From: Dichomitus squalens LYAD-421 SS1
Lineage: Eukaryota; Basidiomycota; Agaricomycetes; Polyporales; Polyporaceae
Assembly (NCBI RefSeq): GCF_000275845.1
Contig: NW_006766887.1
Coordinates: 1,384,983 to 1,448,982 of the forward strand
Direction of reading: 5' to 3'
Length of the DNA stretch: 64,000 nucleotides
Within the stretch, counting starts at the first letter, position 1; each line of letters starts with the position of its first letter. The notes beneath the pieces are model-generated. The model did no database searches. It was not told where the DNA came from and saw only the letters and a program-made list of their open reading frames with translations. Made by a program: the position numbers and the translations under genes. This document shows, in pieces, positions 11,540 to 23,165 of the stretch.

Positions 11540-13423
11540 ATGAGCTACTACAGTAGCACTGACGCACCTCGGGGAGGTGCGTTCCTCGGTGACTCGAATA
11601 CTTACAGAGGACACTCGGACGACCTTCCATATCCCGACTACGCCGACGTCCTTTCAATTCAGGATCGTCATTGCCTTTCGGGTCTGTCCCCGCCTCAGAC
11701 GAGAGCGTGGACGCTCCTCAGGATTGAGCGATACAGAGCATGCATCCTGGCTCTCTGTTCTATTCACAACCTCGCGACCCCGCTACACACCTCCCTTCCC
11801 ACAGAGATATTGGTCTATGTCTTCACGCAAATCCGACCGACAAGCCGGAAAGACATCGGTCTGGCACATGTCTGTCGTCTCTGGCGTTCTGTGCTAATGC
11901 GGACGTCCGTGTTCTGGGCAAGTTTGTTGGAAATGAAGATAGACGTCTCTTCAGTCTCCGACAATACCGTGCTATCAACACTATTGAAGAGGTCATCCCC
12001 ACGTAGCCTCAGTCTCTACGTATCCGAGTTCCCACCTCTCTTATACGATATCCTGCACCCTCATTTTTCACGTCTTACGCACTTCAAGGCGAGGATATCG
12101 CTTGACAACCTACCGGAACTGTACGAAGCCCTCAACACTGGAATGCCTACCCTCCAAGCCCTCGAGATTGGCCTTTCTCAGCATGGAGCGGAGTTAGCCA
12201 GATCACTAAGGGAGGCGCGAACCACGAACCCCGATGTGGTCCCTCAGCTCGAAAGGGCTAACGTGCCCTGCCTGCGTACGTTGGTCATCCCTGGCTTCCT
12301 TTTCACCAACTCTTCTGCTCTTCCTTCTCTTCGCAGCCTGAACCTGAGCAACTGCAGCTGCCATTTTTGCAAGTGCCGGTTCAGTCCCCGTCTAACCGTT
12401 CTCTTACGAGCCCTCGAGCAGGCCGCCAACCTGCGGAGCTTGACATTCCAGCGATGCCTTTTGCATAACACGGAATTCAATGGAGAGCGCCCAATCGTCG
12501 CACTGCCGCATCTGGAGAACTTTGCAGCTTGGGAGACCGTCTTCGTTCTGCGCGAAGTTGTAGCCGTCATCTCGCCTCCGCCTACTGTATCGTTGCAGCT
12601 CCGTGTATGGCCCGGGAGCGACAGTCTCTCATTTTCTCACTGGCTTCGCCCCCACGCAGGCTACCGGGCGATTCTATCTTCTGTCGATGCAGTACATATC
12701 AAGGCCACCTGCGTTGGGTCCCAGACGTCCTCATTCGTCATTCGCAGTTATACCGGGAGTGACATACGGCTCTCTATCAACGTTCCCGGGCAGAATGCCA
12801 TGGTGCGCTCGATGGTGGCCAATGGCGTGCCGCTCGTAGAAGAGGTGATAAGTCTCTTCGGATCGGCTCCGGTTAACAAGCTCGTCGTGGAAGTCATCGA
12901 CGGCGTCCCAAGGCACACGGTCCTCGGTGTACCGGACTGGGTGACGCTATTCACCGCGTTCCCTGGCATAGTGACCGTGGAGGCCGCATTCCGCCATTAC
13001 TGCTCATCGAGCCCCTCGTTACTGCGGCAAACACAGGCCACTGCCGATTGCGTGTTCGATGGCGCACATTGGCAAGGACTGGTGTGGCCTTTGGGCAAGG
13101 CCAACCCCATCGCGCCTCCGATGTGTCCATCGCTCCAGCGACTCGAGATTACAATAGAGGAGGACCGCATGATCTCCCAATTCTACCGTATCCTTGGCGG
13201 AGTCCTCAGAATTCGATTCGAGGCATTCGGGTATCGACTTGCGCACCTTGCGCTACGCGTCCGACCTGAACGCTGTCATGCTCAACGAATACAAAGTCTA
13301 GCAGCATCGGACTCGACCCGAACATATCCGGAGGAGCTACTCAGGCCGTTCGTAGAAGACCTTCAGGTCAGCATGCAGCGTTCAGGGGATTCGTATAGCC
13401 GTAGCAGCACGCAGGGGGAGTAG
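11540..13423 (+). CDS. F-box-like protein
   Basis: Single-exon protein of about 627 residues. An F-box lies near residues 85-130: LPTEILVYVFTQI, then AHVCRLWRSVLMRTSVFW. This is the Skp1-binding motif in the form common in Agaricomycetes, with the conserved V-C-x-x-W-R turn. The rest is a leucine-rich, LRR-like C-terminal region of the kind that picks substrates (LRTLVIPGFLF, LRSLNLSNCSC, LRSLTFQRCLL). Such proteins act as interchangeable receptors in SCF ubiquitin ligases; the substrate is unknown. The first ATG is 11540; the frame is open slightly upstream but without an ATG. A polyadenylation-like AATAAA follows at 13492. The reading frame is intact. Confidence 0.85.
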   Translation: MSYYSSTDAPRGGAFLGDSNTYRGHSDDLPYPDYADVLSIQDRHCLSGLSPPQTRAWTLLRIERYRACILALCSIHNLATPLHTSLPTEILVYVFTQIRPTSRKDIGLAHVCRLWRSVLMRTSVFWASLLEMKIDVSSVSDNTVLSTLLKRSSPRSLSLYVSEFPPLLYDILHPHFSRLTHFKARISLDNLPELYEALNTGMPTLQALEIGLSQHGAELARSLREARTTNPDVVPQLERANVPCLRTLVIPGFLFTNSSALPSLRSLNLSNCSCHFCKCRFSPRLTVLLRALEQAANLRSLTFQRCLLHNTEFNGERPIVALPHLENFAAWETVFVLREVVAVISPPPTVSLQLRVWPGSDSLSFSHWLRPHAGYRAILSSVDAVHIKATCVGSQTSSFVIRSYTGSDIRLSINVPGQNAMVRSMVANGVPLVEEVISLFGSAPVNKLVVEVIDGVPRHTVLGVPDWVTLFTAFPGIVTVEAAFRHYCSSSPSLLRQTQATADCVFDGAHWQGLVWPLGKANPIAPPMCPSLQRLEITIEEDRMISQFYRILGGVLRIRFEAFGYRLAHLALRVRPERCHAQRIQSLAASDSTRTYPEELLRPFVEDLQVSMQRSGDSYSRSSTQGE

Positions 13424-13955
13424 TAGATTCATGATGATTCGTGTTACATTTGACCCGTAGAGCATGGTCATGCGTTCGATGAGATAAAAGCAATAAAATA
13501 CATGCAGTTGGATGCAGAATGTCCCTACAACAGCGATATAACGATAGTCCCAACCAAAAAGGTCACCGCTGTAGGATGGGATGGGTCGAGAGGATGAGCT
13601 CCCGATGATGCAGTTGATGCAATTGTGATGAGATGTATGTACACATGTTGGATGTCGATGCGGGGAGTGGGATGCTGGGATGCGAATGCAACGTGACGAC
13701 TGATGCGTGAAAGCTACAAATAGATTGAGTCGGGCAGGAGGCCGATGAGTATGTGAGTATCATTGACGTTTCAACAGAGCGGAGAGGGGGGGAGAAGGAC
13801 AGTGGGGGTTGAACCCGGTGACGATGCTTGGAAAAAATAGAGCAAGCCAACCGTGGGCTGGCAGTCCAGTGAACTGCCATGTTTCCAGACGCGCCGCGAA
13901 GGCAGAGATTGAGAGGAAAAGGATAGTAAAGATGTCCAGAGGCGCGATGGTGCAC
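13424..13955. other. Convergent intergenic spacer
   Basis: Tail-to-tail spacer between the F-box gene (+) and MTHFR (-). It contains the AATAAA hexamer noted separately. Nothing else is recognisable. Confidence 0.4.
13492..13497 (+). terminator. Polyadenylation signal-like hexamer
   Basis: AATAAA about 70 bases after the F-box stop codon. The position fits a fungal polyadenylation signal; sequence match only. Confidence 0.4.
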
Positions 13956-16545
13956 CTAGTTTGCGGTCCCGTTGGCGGTACCGTTAGTAGCGGTGTGCTT
14001 GGCTGCGTACTCGGCGCCAGCCTTGAAGAACGGCTCGAAGATGGCGTCGGGCTTCTTGTAGTCGTTATGGACGACGTTTACGAGGTAGTATGTGCTCATC
14101 ATCTCGTCAATCAGCTGCCGCGAGGATGAGTCGGGTTCATAGAACTGTGCCCACTGACGGCCGAGCTCGTATGCCTCGTCCTGGAACCAGTCAGTTGATC
14201 AAGATCAAGATCATGACAGGCGACACGCGCAGACGGCTCACCTTCCACGCCATAAAGCTGATAGCTTCGACTATGGTCGGCTGGACGATCTCTTTGCCTG
14301 GGAACACACCCCAAGTAACAGCGTTGGGTCCCTCAGAGTGGGTGTTGGTACGGAGGTCGCCCCGAGCGTTGATCACGTAGTATGTGATGTTGATGTCGCG
14401 CTCGATGTGCGGGATGAGTAGTTCCAGCAACTCTGGAGGCACGAAGAACTCAAGATACGCCTATACATGCGCCCCAGATGAGCGATCCAAGCGAATAGCA
14501 AAACATTGACAATAAATGATGATACCTTCTGGTAGACATAGCCATTCGCGGGTCCCCATCCGTGCACACGGTCGTCGCTCCTCGCGCCGTCGACGGCAGG
14601 CTGCGAATTGATGGTGAGGAAGCCGAGCTCGTTCAGCTTCGCAAGCTGCTGCGCAATGATCGTCGTCTCACTCGACGGCGCCGTGTCCGACCAAGGGAGC
14701 GCTGAGAGCTGCCCGAGACAGAACTTGGTGAAGAGCGCGCGGATCTGCTCGACGGTCGTCGGCGTGTCCCAGAGCTTGAGTGCGTCCTCCTTAGACTGCT
14801 TGATCCAGATGCCGTACCCGTCGAGCTCACCGTACGCGGGCGAGCGCGAGTCTCCGAAACGACCGTTCGGGTACTCGTCCCAGTTCTCCGTGCGGGAGAG
14901 GTAGGAACGGGTGCGATTCGCCCAGAAGATCGGGCGGATGTTCTCCGTTCGACGGTTGGGGGTGAGCGACTGAATGCATGAAGAGCAGTCAGATAAAAGT
15001 CGTCGCTTTGAGTGAGAGTGTTCGGCTTTGGGACGCACCTGCCTCCAGGGAAGGGGCTTGACGACTTCAACGCGGGGAACAAGGTTGAGCTCTTCCAACA
15101 GCAACCTGCAGCCCTTCTCAAGGTTCATGGTATAGAAGTGGAGGCCCTTGATGCCTATGTCCGCAGCGAGGATCTGCCTACACATTTTGGCGACAAGCTT
15201 CGTGCCAAGCTCCCTAACTTTCTCATCGTTATTCTTGTGCGGCTCCAGCTCGTCCAAGAAAAATTGCGGGACCGTGATCTTGGCCAATTGCGTCGCCTTC
15301 TGGAAACCGTTCCACGTCTGGATCGGCATAATCCCGGGAACGATGGGCACGGTGATACCGGCAGCCCGGGCGGCTTTGACCCAAGCGACGAACATGTTGA
15401 TGTCGTAGAACATCTGCGTAAAGATGAAGTTCGCGCCGGCGTCGACCTTGTCTTTGAGGTATTGCATCTCGCGCGCAGCCTCAGCCGGGGGTAGCGTCTG
15501 GGTCTGTGGGTATCCCGCTACCGCGACATCGAAGTAGTCGTCATACTCGGCGCGGATGTACCGCACGAGATCGACGCCGTAGGAGAAGCCTCCCTCGACG
15601 GCCTCCCACTCCTTGCCGACTGGTGGGTCACCGCGTAGCGCAAGGACGTTACGGCATCCATGCTGCTTCGCTTCCTGTATCATGGAAGGCCATGAGAACC
15701 GTTCACAAGGCAGAGAGCACGGGAGATGGGAGCGGAGCTCCGGCGGGATGAACTACAGTGAATCAGGAACGTCCGACGCATAGTCTTCGCTTTGGTATAC
15801 TAGTCCGAGAGCGCGTCGGTCGCACGCGCCCATTGACCGGTGCGATAAGTGCGCCAGACAGGGGATGGTCTATGGGGCTTGCTGGGCTCATTCAATCTTC
15901 GGACGTTCGGCGATTCAAGAGCAGCATGTAGGAGGAAACTGAGGTCTGAGAACCTCCTAGCTCTGAAGGAGACGTCTTCAAGAGCTTGAGCTATTGCAAC
16001 GGAACGGTTGGATCAAGAACTAGGAGCAAGATGTATGCGCCTAGAGCATGCATTCCAAGCATACCGGGATTGACAAGCAGGAGTATGGGGTAACATATGG
16101 GGAGTGAATTCAGATGCTCTTTAGACAACTCACCCTCAGTGCAGTGTCCACCTTCTCCTTCGGCATGCCCGTGCAGGTGAGATGCATACACGTCTCGATA
16201 CCAATCAGCTTCTGGCACGTCTTGACAAGCTCTGACGTGAGCTCCGACGACCGTCCTCCCGCGTTCCTGCGCAGAGTCAAAACGCACATCCTCGATTTTC
16301 AATATCGACTGCCCTGCTCACCATGTGATGTCAACGAACTCAGGGCCCAGTGCGCGCATGCGCTCGATACGGTCCAAAAGGTTTTGGAGACCCTACGATA
16401 GAACGAGCCTGGGTGAATCATATTGCACATGAGGCTAGCGGCGGCCGCGAGCACTGACCTGCGCCGTGCGGGGTGGGAAATATTCGAAAGACCACCAAAT
16501 GCGGTCCTCCTTGGCGGCCTGCTCGATTTTGTGGCTGATCTTCAT
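13956..16545 (-). CDS. Methylenetetrahydrofolate reductase
   Basis: Reduces 5,10-methylene-THF to 5-methyl-THF, which supplies the methyl group for methionine synthesis. The first exon (16459-16545) encodes MKISHKIEQAAKEDRIWWSF then EYFPPRT, the classical N-terminus of the TIM-barrel catalytic domain. Next come GPEFVDITWNAGG, ETCMHLTCTGM and NVLALRGDPP, all hallmark MTHFR blocks. The C-terminal regulatory domain is present (WDEYPNGRFGDSRSPAYGEL, then NAVTWGVFPGKEI), as in eukaryotic enzymes that sense S-adenosylmethionine. The stop is TAG at 13956-13958 after a low-complexity tail (TNGTANGTAN). Introns occur near 14182-14236, 14460-14526 and 14968-15039; the intron at 15675-16133 is 459 bases, far longer than the rest. 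Yeast has two paralogues (MET12, MET13); I cannot tell which this matches best. Confidence 0.95.
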
Positions 16546-17317
16546 GACTGGTCGTAAATTCTAGAAAAGGAGTATTATAGTGTCTATGTATCTTTTGAGG
16601 GAGAGGCGAGGGCACCGAGACGAGGGACAGAAGAGAAGAGCGGGAGAGGGTAGACAAAATCGTGCGAGGCCATCTTCGGCTACTGCATTAAAGTGCTCCG
16701 ATAGACGCCCATAGAACCCTTGCGCGCTCACCGCTCGACCATCTCAATTCATGCCCCTCCACCTTCTCCAACCCCGACCGCATATCTTCTGCCGAGATCA
16801 TCCTTGGGCCCCTGCTTCTAGCGTAACAAGGAGTGAGGGAGGTGGTCTTTCTGACCGGTCGTTTGTCTGCTGGTACATGTCGTTCAGGGGCGGCCGTTCG
16901 TGTAATGGATTTATTGGCCACGGTCTCTCGTACGACTCGGTCGCTTCATGGGAGGGCAGGCAAGACTGGCAAGTGCAACATGCTTCGCTTCCCTACCTGG
17001 GTGAGTCTGCCGATGTCAACGACATGAGCAGATCACCGCATGGTGGACACGAAGATGGTCCTTTCCCTACCTCTATCGACAGCCGAACGTATGACCATTG
17101 CCCCTGCGGAGCGCAACGTGCTGCGTCGTTTCGTATTGGTTTGGGGTTACTGTCTATGCAAATATGTGCGTCCGTCTGCGAATGCTCCCGGAACGAAGTC
17201 TCCGCGTTCCCACTGCCTTCTGAATTCAGTGGGCGCAAAATACACCGCATGCCGACTATGGGAACAACATCCCGGCGTCAAATGAAACGCACCCAGCTGC
17301 GGTCAATTAGGCAGCGA
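16546..17317. other. Divergent promoter region, MTHFR side
   Basis: No supported gene. An open frame runs 16751-17347 on the + strand, and a short alternative frame around 16900-17030 has a basic, Arg/Ser-rich stretch (TVSRTTRSLHGRAGKTGK). A small spliced gene cannot be excluded, but I recognise nothing. Confidence 0.3.
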
Positions 17318-17770
17318 GTTCACAATTCCACGCAACTGGCTGCGTAGCCACGCATGCACGCAGTCGCGCGTTCGCTTTCGCAGTTACAACACAAGCGTGC
17401 AGTCGTGTAATCGCAGAGTCGGGTAAGCGACGCTAAGGATCCTATTCTTGGTTCTCAGTGGCCCCTGCAACAAAGGTCTGTCCTTGCGCAATGTAGATCG
17501 ACTATGGTCCACAATCTGCCATTGATGAAGTTCTCATTGCGCTCAAAATGAGTCTACTGAAGGGGTTTGCAGGATCCATAGACTTGAGCCATGCCCTTCG
17601 TCGAACTCCTGCAGGAGGGCGCTCCAGTTACAACTTACAATAGACGCGCAGTTACACGACTGCATGGCTGCGTATGTACACACAGAGCTTGGCGAGCTTC
17701 GCCATCAATCGACTGCGTGAATACGTGGTTACGCAGCCTGCTACATAGTCAGTTGCGTGAAATCGTAAAC
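17318..17770. mobile_element. Inverted-repeat element, MITE-like (family D)
   Basis: The left arm starts at 17318 (GTTCACAATTCCACGCAAC) and the right arm ends at 17770. The reverse complement of the right arm matches 18 of the first 21 bases. The similarity continues inward with an 11-base gap, through the block CACGCAGTCG, and a further shared block (GCAGTCGTGTAA) lies near 17400 and 17655. The element is about 450 bases, non-coding, and able to form a long imperfect hairpin. No clear target-site duplication was found. It lies between the divergent MTHFR and PUS1 genes. The divergence of the arms suggests an old copy. Confidence 0.55.
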
Positions 17771-18059
17771 GTTCTCCAATTAGGAGTCATATGGGCCTCT
17801 CAAGCATTCGACGTTTGAAGCCGAGGCGACGAGTTGCCGAGGACCTCGCCTGCATCCCGGTGATGGATCATGCTATCGCTGGGGAGATTGCAACAGGGCT
17901 GCATTTTCTGTCCGTACGAACTCTGTAGATGCATGGATATGGCAGTCTGTTCCACGTCGTTTCGGTTGAACTTGAACGTCGCGTCGATTCGAGTGTGGCA
18001 GACCGAGGGAACACCAGATACAGAAGTTCTGGTAGACGCTCAGCCACTCCCCGTCGCGC
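17771..18059 (+). other. PUS1 upstream region
   Basis: About 290 bases between the element and the first PUS1 ATG, presumably promoter and leader. No specific site recognised. Confidence 0.3.
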
Positions 18060-20437
18060 ATGCTGAGGCAGCTGAGCAGGCTTCTGGTCACCAGACTCCA
18101 GTTTCTCACCTCTGCTCGCTATCTGGAGCGTAGCTCATACGCAGTCCATCTAAGGCTCCAACTTGACCGAACGCTCCGCAGAGTAGTGACCTCCAGCGCG
18201 ATCATGGATGTAGACTCTACGGGTACAAAGGACCCGCCACCCGCAACGACCCCGAGCCTCAAGAGACCCCAGGAGGAAGTGCTCGAGGAGGTGAACGGCG
18301 CATCCAAACGCCAAAGGCCTGACGATCCTAAGGCGGTTGAAGTGGATCAAGGTGAGGGCGAGGGCGAGGGGGGCGGTGAAGCGGCAGAGGCGAGTACCCA
18401 AGGTGCGAAGGGTAAGGAGAAGGGAAAGGGGAAGAAAGATGGCGGCAGGAACAAAAGACAACGGGGCAAGAAGGGCGAGGAGACTGCCTATGAGCGGACC
18501 AGGAGAAGAGGGACTCGGCCGGAAGGCGAAGCGGCCCCTACGACAGAGGATGGCGAGCCGAAAGCACCTCGTCTGCCAAAACGGCAGTGCGCGCTGCTCA
18601 TTGGGTTCTGCGGGGACGGATATAATGGAATGCAAATGTACGTTCTTACTATTGGTCCCTGTGAGATTGAGGATGTCTTCATTGTGCGCGGTGCTCCAGA
18701 CAACCGGACCCGAAGCTACGCACCATCGAGGGTGTGCTCTTCGATGCACTCATAAAGGTCGGAGCTGTTTCAAAAGACAACTCAGACAACCCAACGAAGG
18801 TGCGCCAAGGAAAAGGAGCGTGTCAGTTGTCTTCTGACATAAAGACGCAACCTCAGGTAAAGCTCGGGAGGGCTGCGCGCACAGACGCGGGCGTGCACGC
18901 TGCGGGCAATGTCGTGTCTATGAAACTCATTAATGTCATTCCTGGCGTCCCCGACTTGGTCGCGAGGATCAACGAGGAGCTTCCGCCCGAGATCCGTTTA
19001 TGGAGCATCGTACGTCTAGCATTCTGCTCCTTTGGCGAGTACCCTCAGCCGAAGTTCCCTGCCCCGCAGCTCCGGGTTCAGAACTCGTTCAACGCGCGAA
19101 CGTCGGTCTTCGTCCCATATACTCACGCCCTCCCTCCGTTGACGCCGTATCTCCAGGACATGCGACAGCCGCAAGTACACCTACTTCTTCCCGTCATACC
19201 TCATGATCCCTCCAAAACCTGGCAGCGGCCTCTACAACACTCTCAAATCACAGGGTGCGGAGCCCCCTGCGCATCCATTCTGGGATCGGGTGGACGCCGA
19301 ACAGCAGGCAAGCCCGCAGGATGACCTCCGGAGAAAACGCGCGTATCGGATCGCGCCTGAACAGCTCGCATCTCTTAGGGAGGCCGCGACGAAGTTTGAG
19401 GGATCGCACAACTTCCACAACTTCACCGTTGGGAGAGATTTCAGGGATAGAAGCTGTCAGCGATTCTTGAGATCTATTGAGGTATGTACTGTACTCACCT
19501 CACTTTTAGGCGCGACTTGAATGCGACACTACCTAGATTCTTGATCCTGCGGTATACGGAGATACTGAATGGATAGCAGTTCTTCTACACGGGCAGAGTT
19601 TTATGCTGCACCAAGTGAGTGGAGCAATTCGATCCTATTTGAATTGTCATACTCATCTCTATCCACAGATCGTGAGGCGCTCTCAGTTACTTTGGACCTG
19701 ACAGACGTTCATCCCTCTTCTTGCCAGCGCAAAATGATCTCCGCCCTCGTACTATCGTGTCGAACGGGCACTCCGCCACATCTCATCGAAGAGGTGGGCT
19801 CAAACAGCTTGTCTCTTGTCTCTCAGGGCACCCAAAAGTGACATAGTATCTGCCGCTTGCAGATGTATGGGCCACGCCAGGTGTTCATACCTAAAATGCC
19901 CGCACTGGGTCTCTTGCTCGAATACCCGATCTTTGAGAGCTACAGCAAGCGTGTCGCGAGCGTGAACGAAAAGCTCCGGCCCGACGACCCCGAGTACCGT
20001 CCCTCGATCGATTTCGAGGCCCACCGAGAGCAGCTAGACGAGTTCAAGCAGAACCATATCTACTCGAAGATGCGTTCGATAGAGGATCAGTTCGGAATGT
20101 ACGTTCCTCCGCCAGTATCGTATGAATGGAGAGCTCAGGCGGCGGCTGTCCACGTCTATTTGACAATAGCTTTGATGGCTGGATCCGGTCCATCGACGCA
20201 TACGCAGGCCACGATCTTGAGTACCTGAACGCGAAGGGCGTCATACCTGCGTCGGCGGTGATCAAGCGCGGCGAGTACCGCCACAACCCGTTCCGGGAGA
20301 AGAAGCGCTTCGACGCGACGTCGTTCCCGGCGGGCAGCACAGGTGCGAACGCCGCGTCCGTTGAAGACGAGGAGGGTTCGGAGGAGGAGGAAGCGCTACC
20401 GCTCGACAAGGAGGAGCTTGCTGATCTGGAAGGGTAA
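18060..20437 (+). CDS. PUS1: tRNA pseudouridine synthase PUS1
   Basis: Converts uridine to pseudouridine in tRNA (TruA family; in yeast also some snRNA and mRNA sites). The catalytic motif LGRAARTDAGVHAAGNVVS is present; its Asp is the nucleophile. Other family blocks are CALLIGFCGDGYNGMQ, LWSIVRVQNSFNARTSCDSR (after splicing), GSHNFHNFTVG and GQSFMLHQIRKM. The N-terminal part holds a long basic and acidic low-complexity region (KGKEKGKGKKDGGRNKRQRG), likely a nuclear localisation signal. Two in-frame start codons are plausible: 18060 adds 48 residues that are Arg/Leu/Ser-rich and nearly free of acidic residues, like a mitochondrial presequence; 18204 (MDVDSTGT) begins a nuclear-type form. 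Introns fall near 18637, 18800, 19014, 19481, 19610, 19792 and 20096. The C-terminus is acidic (EEGSEEEEALPLDKEELADL). Confidence 0.93.
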
Positions 20438-20786
20438 CGTTGGTCGACCTACGCGAAGTTATGCTGTGTGCGGAGGTTTGCAGCCGGAGTTGTATAGCTA
20501 ACTTACAATTTAAGCTTAACACGTGTCGTTCGCCCGAAAACTCCCTCGCCCAGCCATTGCCGCTACCGGCTATATGATGACCGAGCCTGCAGACACGACG
20601 ACTTGTGTTCTGGGCTGAGAGTCCAACGGGAAGTTCGTTGTATGGGCGACTTAAAACAGAGTCCCTTCGTCAAGGGGGGGGGGGGTATTCACTCCGCAGC
20701 CTGAGAGAGACTGCGACGTGGTTGTTTCCATTAGTTGCAAGATGTAAGTCGCATCTCTTCCCTGTCGACTAGGCCAAGGACGCGGA
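20438..20786. other. Intergenic spacer with G-tract
   Basis: Convergent spacer after PUS1. It contains a run of 12 G at 20674-20685, a likely slippage site. Nothing else seen. Confidence 0.4.
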
Positions 20787-22252
20787 TCATGATGCATGAA
20801 TGCATAATGCCCGGCCCAGTAGCAGGGTCATGTACTCCACAGTGAAAGAATAACCGTATTTCTGTAACGCTTCCTCGACTACTGGGGACAGCTCCGGAAG
20901 GAAACATCGCTGGTCTTCGGAGGCAGACAACCGACGCAAGAGGGGCATCGCGGCGAAAAATGTCCTTCCTCGGCCAATATGAGTGCGGCGCGGAACCGAC
21001 AAACAGATTGTCGACTGTTGCGAAGACATCGAGATTTGGTGATGTGCGTTTGGAAGGAGAAAGAGGGGGCTGCGCTGCGAATTGCAGCGACAGTCATAGC
21101 TCCTCACCTGAGCATGATTGTACCGCTTCTTGCCAGCCATCGATGCAGAGCATCTCCTCATATGTCCGCGACATGCGGACAATCGAGAGGGAATGAGACG
21201 AAGCCAAATGCTGCTTGAGAACGTCGATGAGCGGCTGTGCGCTGAGGCTACCTTGTCCGGGAATCGTGAGCGATACATCCGGAGGCAGGGTCAGATGGTT
21301 AAGGAAACCCGCCAGACTCAATCCGTCTGCGCAAAGTCGCATCGAGCAAAGCCTTGGGAGCGAGATGCTCCGAGATGGGGATGGAAGGGATGTAATATCG
21401 CCAGGGAGCCGAGGCAGCGCATGATCCAACTCAAGATGCTGAAGGCAAGACATTCTCTCGAGTGCTAGGAAGACCTCGTCGAAGTCACGAGGAGTAGACG
21501 GGGCGGAGGTAAGGAGGCATGAAGCATAAGTGTCGTAAAAGTTGCACACAGAACCGTATTGTCCCATTTCCATGTGATTTCGCGGATTTCCAGATGACGG
21601 GAAAGTGGATGGTGACCTTAGAAGAGAATAGAGGTTAGAGTCGCGTCTCGGAAACCATGTTAGTGAGAGTCAGGCAAGTGCCGGGTGCCTCGGAGCAATA
21701 GCTTGTCCAAGATCCCCGCAGGATGGGCGTTGGCCAGGATTTCACAGATATCAGTCGGATCGCCATTGACCTGAAACTCCTTCAAACGGCGATAGCTTAG
21801 GGCCAAATATCTTCAAGTACCCCACGAATACCTCCAGATTCCTGGAGGTTCGATATATGACAAATGCATATCCGGAGTGGCGCCTGTTAAGACCGATGGA
21901 GAAACTTCGTCGCCGATTGCTGCTCAGTCAGTATGAGATAACACCAAAGTCTTGGGCTGTCGTGAGCAATAATCCTCCATCTGTGGCACACGTGGGTAAA
22001 CTTGAGCCAGGGATGAGCAGCTCCGAGCATTTCGCCTTGGAGATACGAGAGACGAACCGCTCCGAAGCTGCCCCGAGCCACGTGAGCGAAACCTCTCAAA
22101 AGGATCTCGTTTAGAAAACGAGATATCGAGGTCATATTGTTCAGGTGTCGCTTGAGCTCGACGATAGCCTTGTAGTGCTCCTCGATAGCCTCGTAGTGAT
22201 CTTCGACAACCTTGCCAGCGCCCTCTGCCAGAGTGACCGCGCCAGCCGACAT
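20787..22252 (-). pseudogene. Decayed F-box gene
   Basis: A relative of the intact F-box gene at 33928-35532, on the opposite strand. Matching blocks run in order but in different frames. The F-box (SISRFLNEILLRGFAHV, then FTHVCHRWRIIAHDSPRLWC) lies at 22250-21895. The remnant YRRLKEFQ lies near 21780, LPGDITSLPSPSRSISLPRL near 21390, and FFAAMPLLRRLS near 20940; the intact gene has LTGDITILPSPSRTIILPQL and LFAGMPQLYRLS at the corresponding places. A TAA stop replaces a Lys codon in the conserved S-K-Q-A-P-L stretch (near 21889). A frameshift follows near 21800 and another near 21095. The last part of the family (about 80 codons) is not recognisable. A functional spliced product is unlikely but not excluded. 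Confidence 0.75.
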
Positions 22253-23165
22253 CTATTTCACCATTCAAAAAGACGTCAGACGTAGTGGCGAATTTACCGT
22301 GTTACGCACGTAAAAGAGGAGGTTCTGAAATCAATAGGGTTTCGGATGCCGTCGACGTCGCCCCAGAGGTTTGACAAAAGCAGTGTCTCAGCTACAATTT
22401 GGAAGGAATTTAGTGTCCTTTGACCGACCGTCACCGACATACCTGGGTGTCTAGGGACTGCGTCCAGAACCAATAATGGCCGGAAGGGTGTTGTTGCACT
22501 TACCATCGGATGTGACAAACATACGCAAATTCCGAGGAGTTGGCGCCTAGCCCCAGCGGCTAGCCGGACTCGACGTCCTGCCAGTGTTTTACTAACTTCT
22601 AGCAGCGGAACTCAGTCAATGAAATGCACCACAAACTTTGAGACGTCCATGAAATACCAAAATATCGGTTACGGCTCATAGTGTGAGAGTGGGAATACCA
22701 ATACGACAAATGTCTCAGGAAGTGATTTGACTCGGATGCCGTCACGGGGAAGGAATTTCGCTCTTCGGTGTGGAAGCAAGGTATAGACATCCACGTTGAA
22801 CTTTCCCTTACCAGATCTTCAAGATGCCAGCGTCTTTGCAATGATAGTCTGCAACAGAGCAGCTGTCAACAGTGGTACAGCCTACGCCTCACTGAAAGTG
22901 TGTTGCTGCCAGAACCCCTGCAATGTTACCAGGTGTTCCGGGAAGCTTGGAGCTTTGAGCGTGAAGCGTCGGAACAGAGGGCTCACATCATGATGTGGAC
23001 AAGACTGAAATTCAATATTAAACATCTTGAGTCCGGTGAAAGCAACGAAATCTAGGCAGGAAAGCTGGTGACATCCGAGTAGTACTCCAGGTGACCATCA
23101 AGATGCCGCGACGAACGAGATTGTGCCTATGCAAGCCAACGCCTACGGAGGCAGACGTGGAATGA
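22253..23165. other. Unassigned stretch
   Basis: About 0.9 kb between the F-box pseudogene and the P450 3' end. Only short open frames occur on both strands and none has a recognisable motif. It may contain the promoter remains of the pseudogene. Confidence 0.35.

Noticed and set aside
16751..17347. 198-codon + strand frame upstream of the family D element
   Set aside because: No recognisable motif, and its end runs into the inverted-repeat arm.
20674..20685. Run of 12 G
   Set aside because: Simple homopolymer; noted only as a likely sequencing weak spot.
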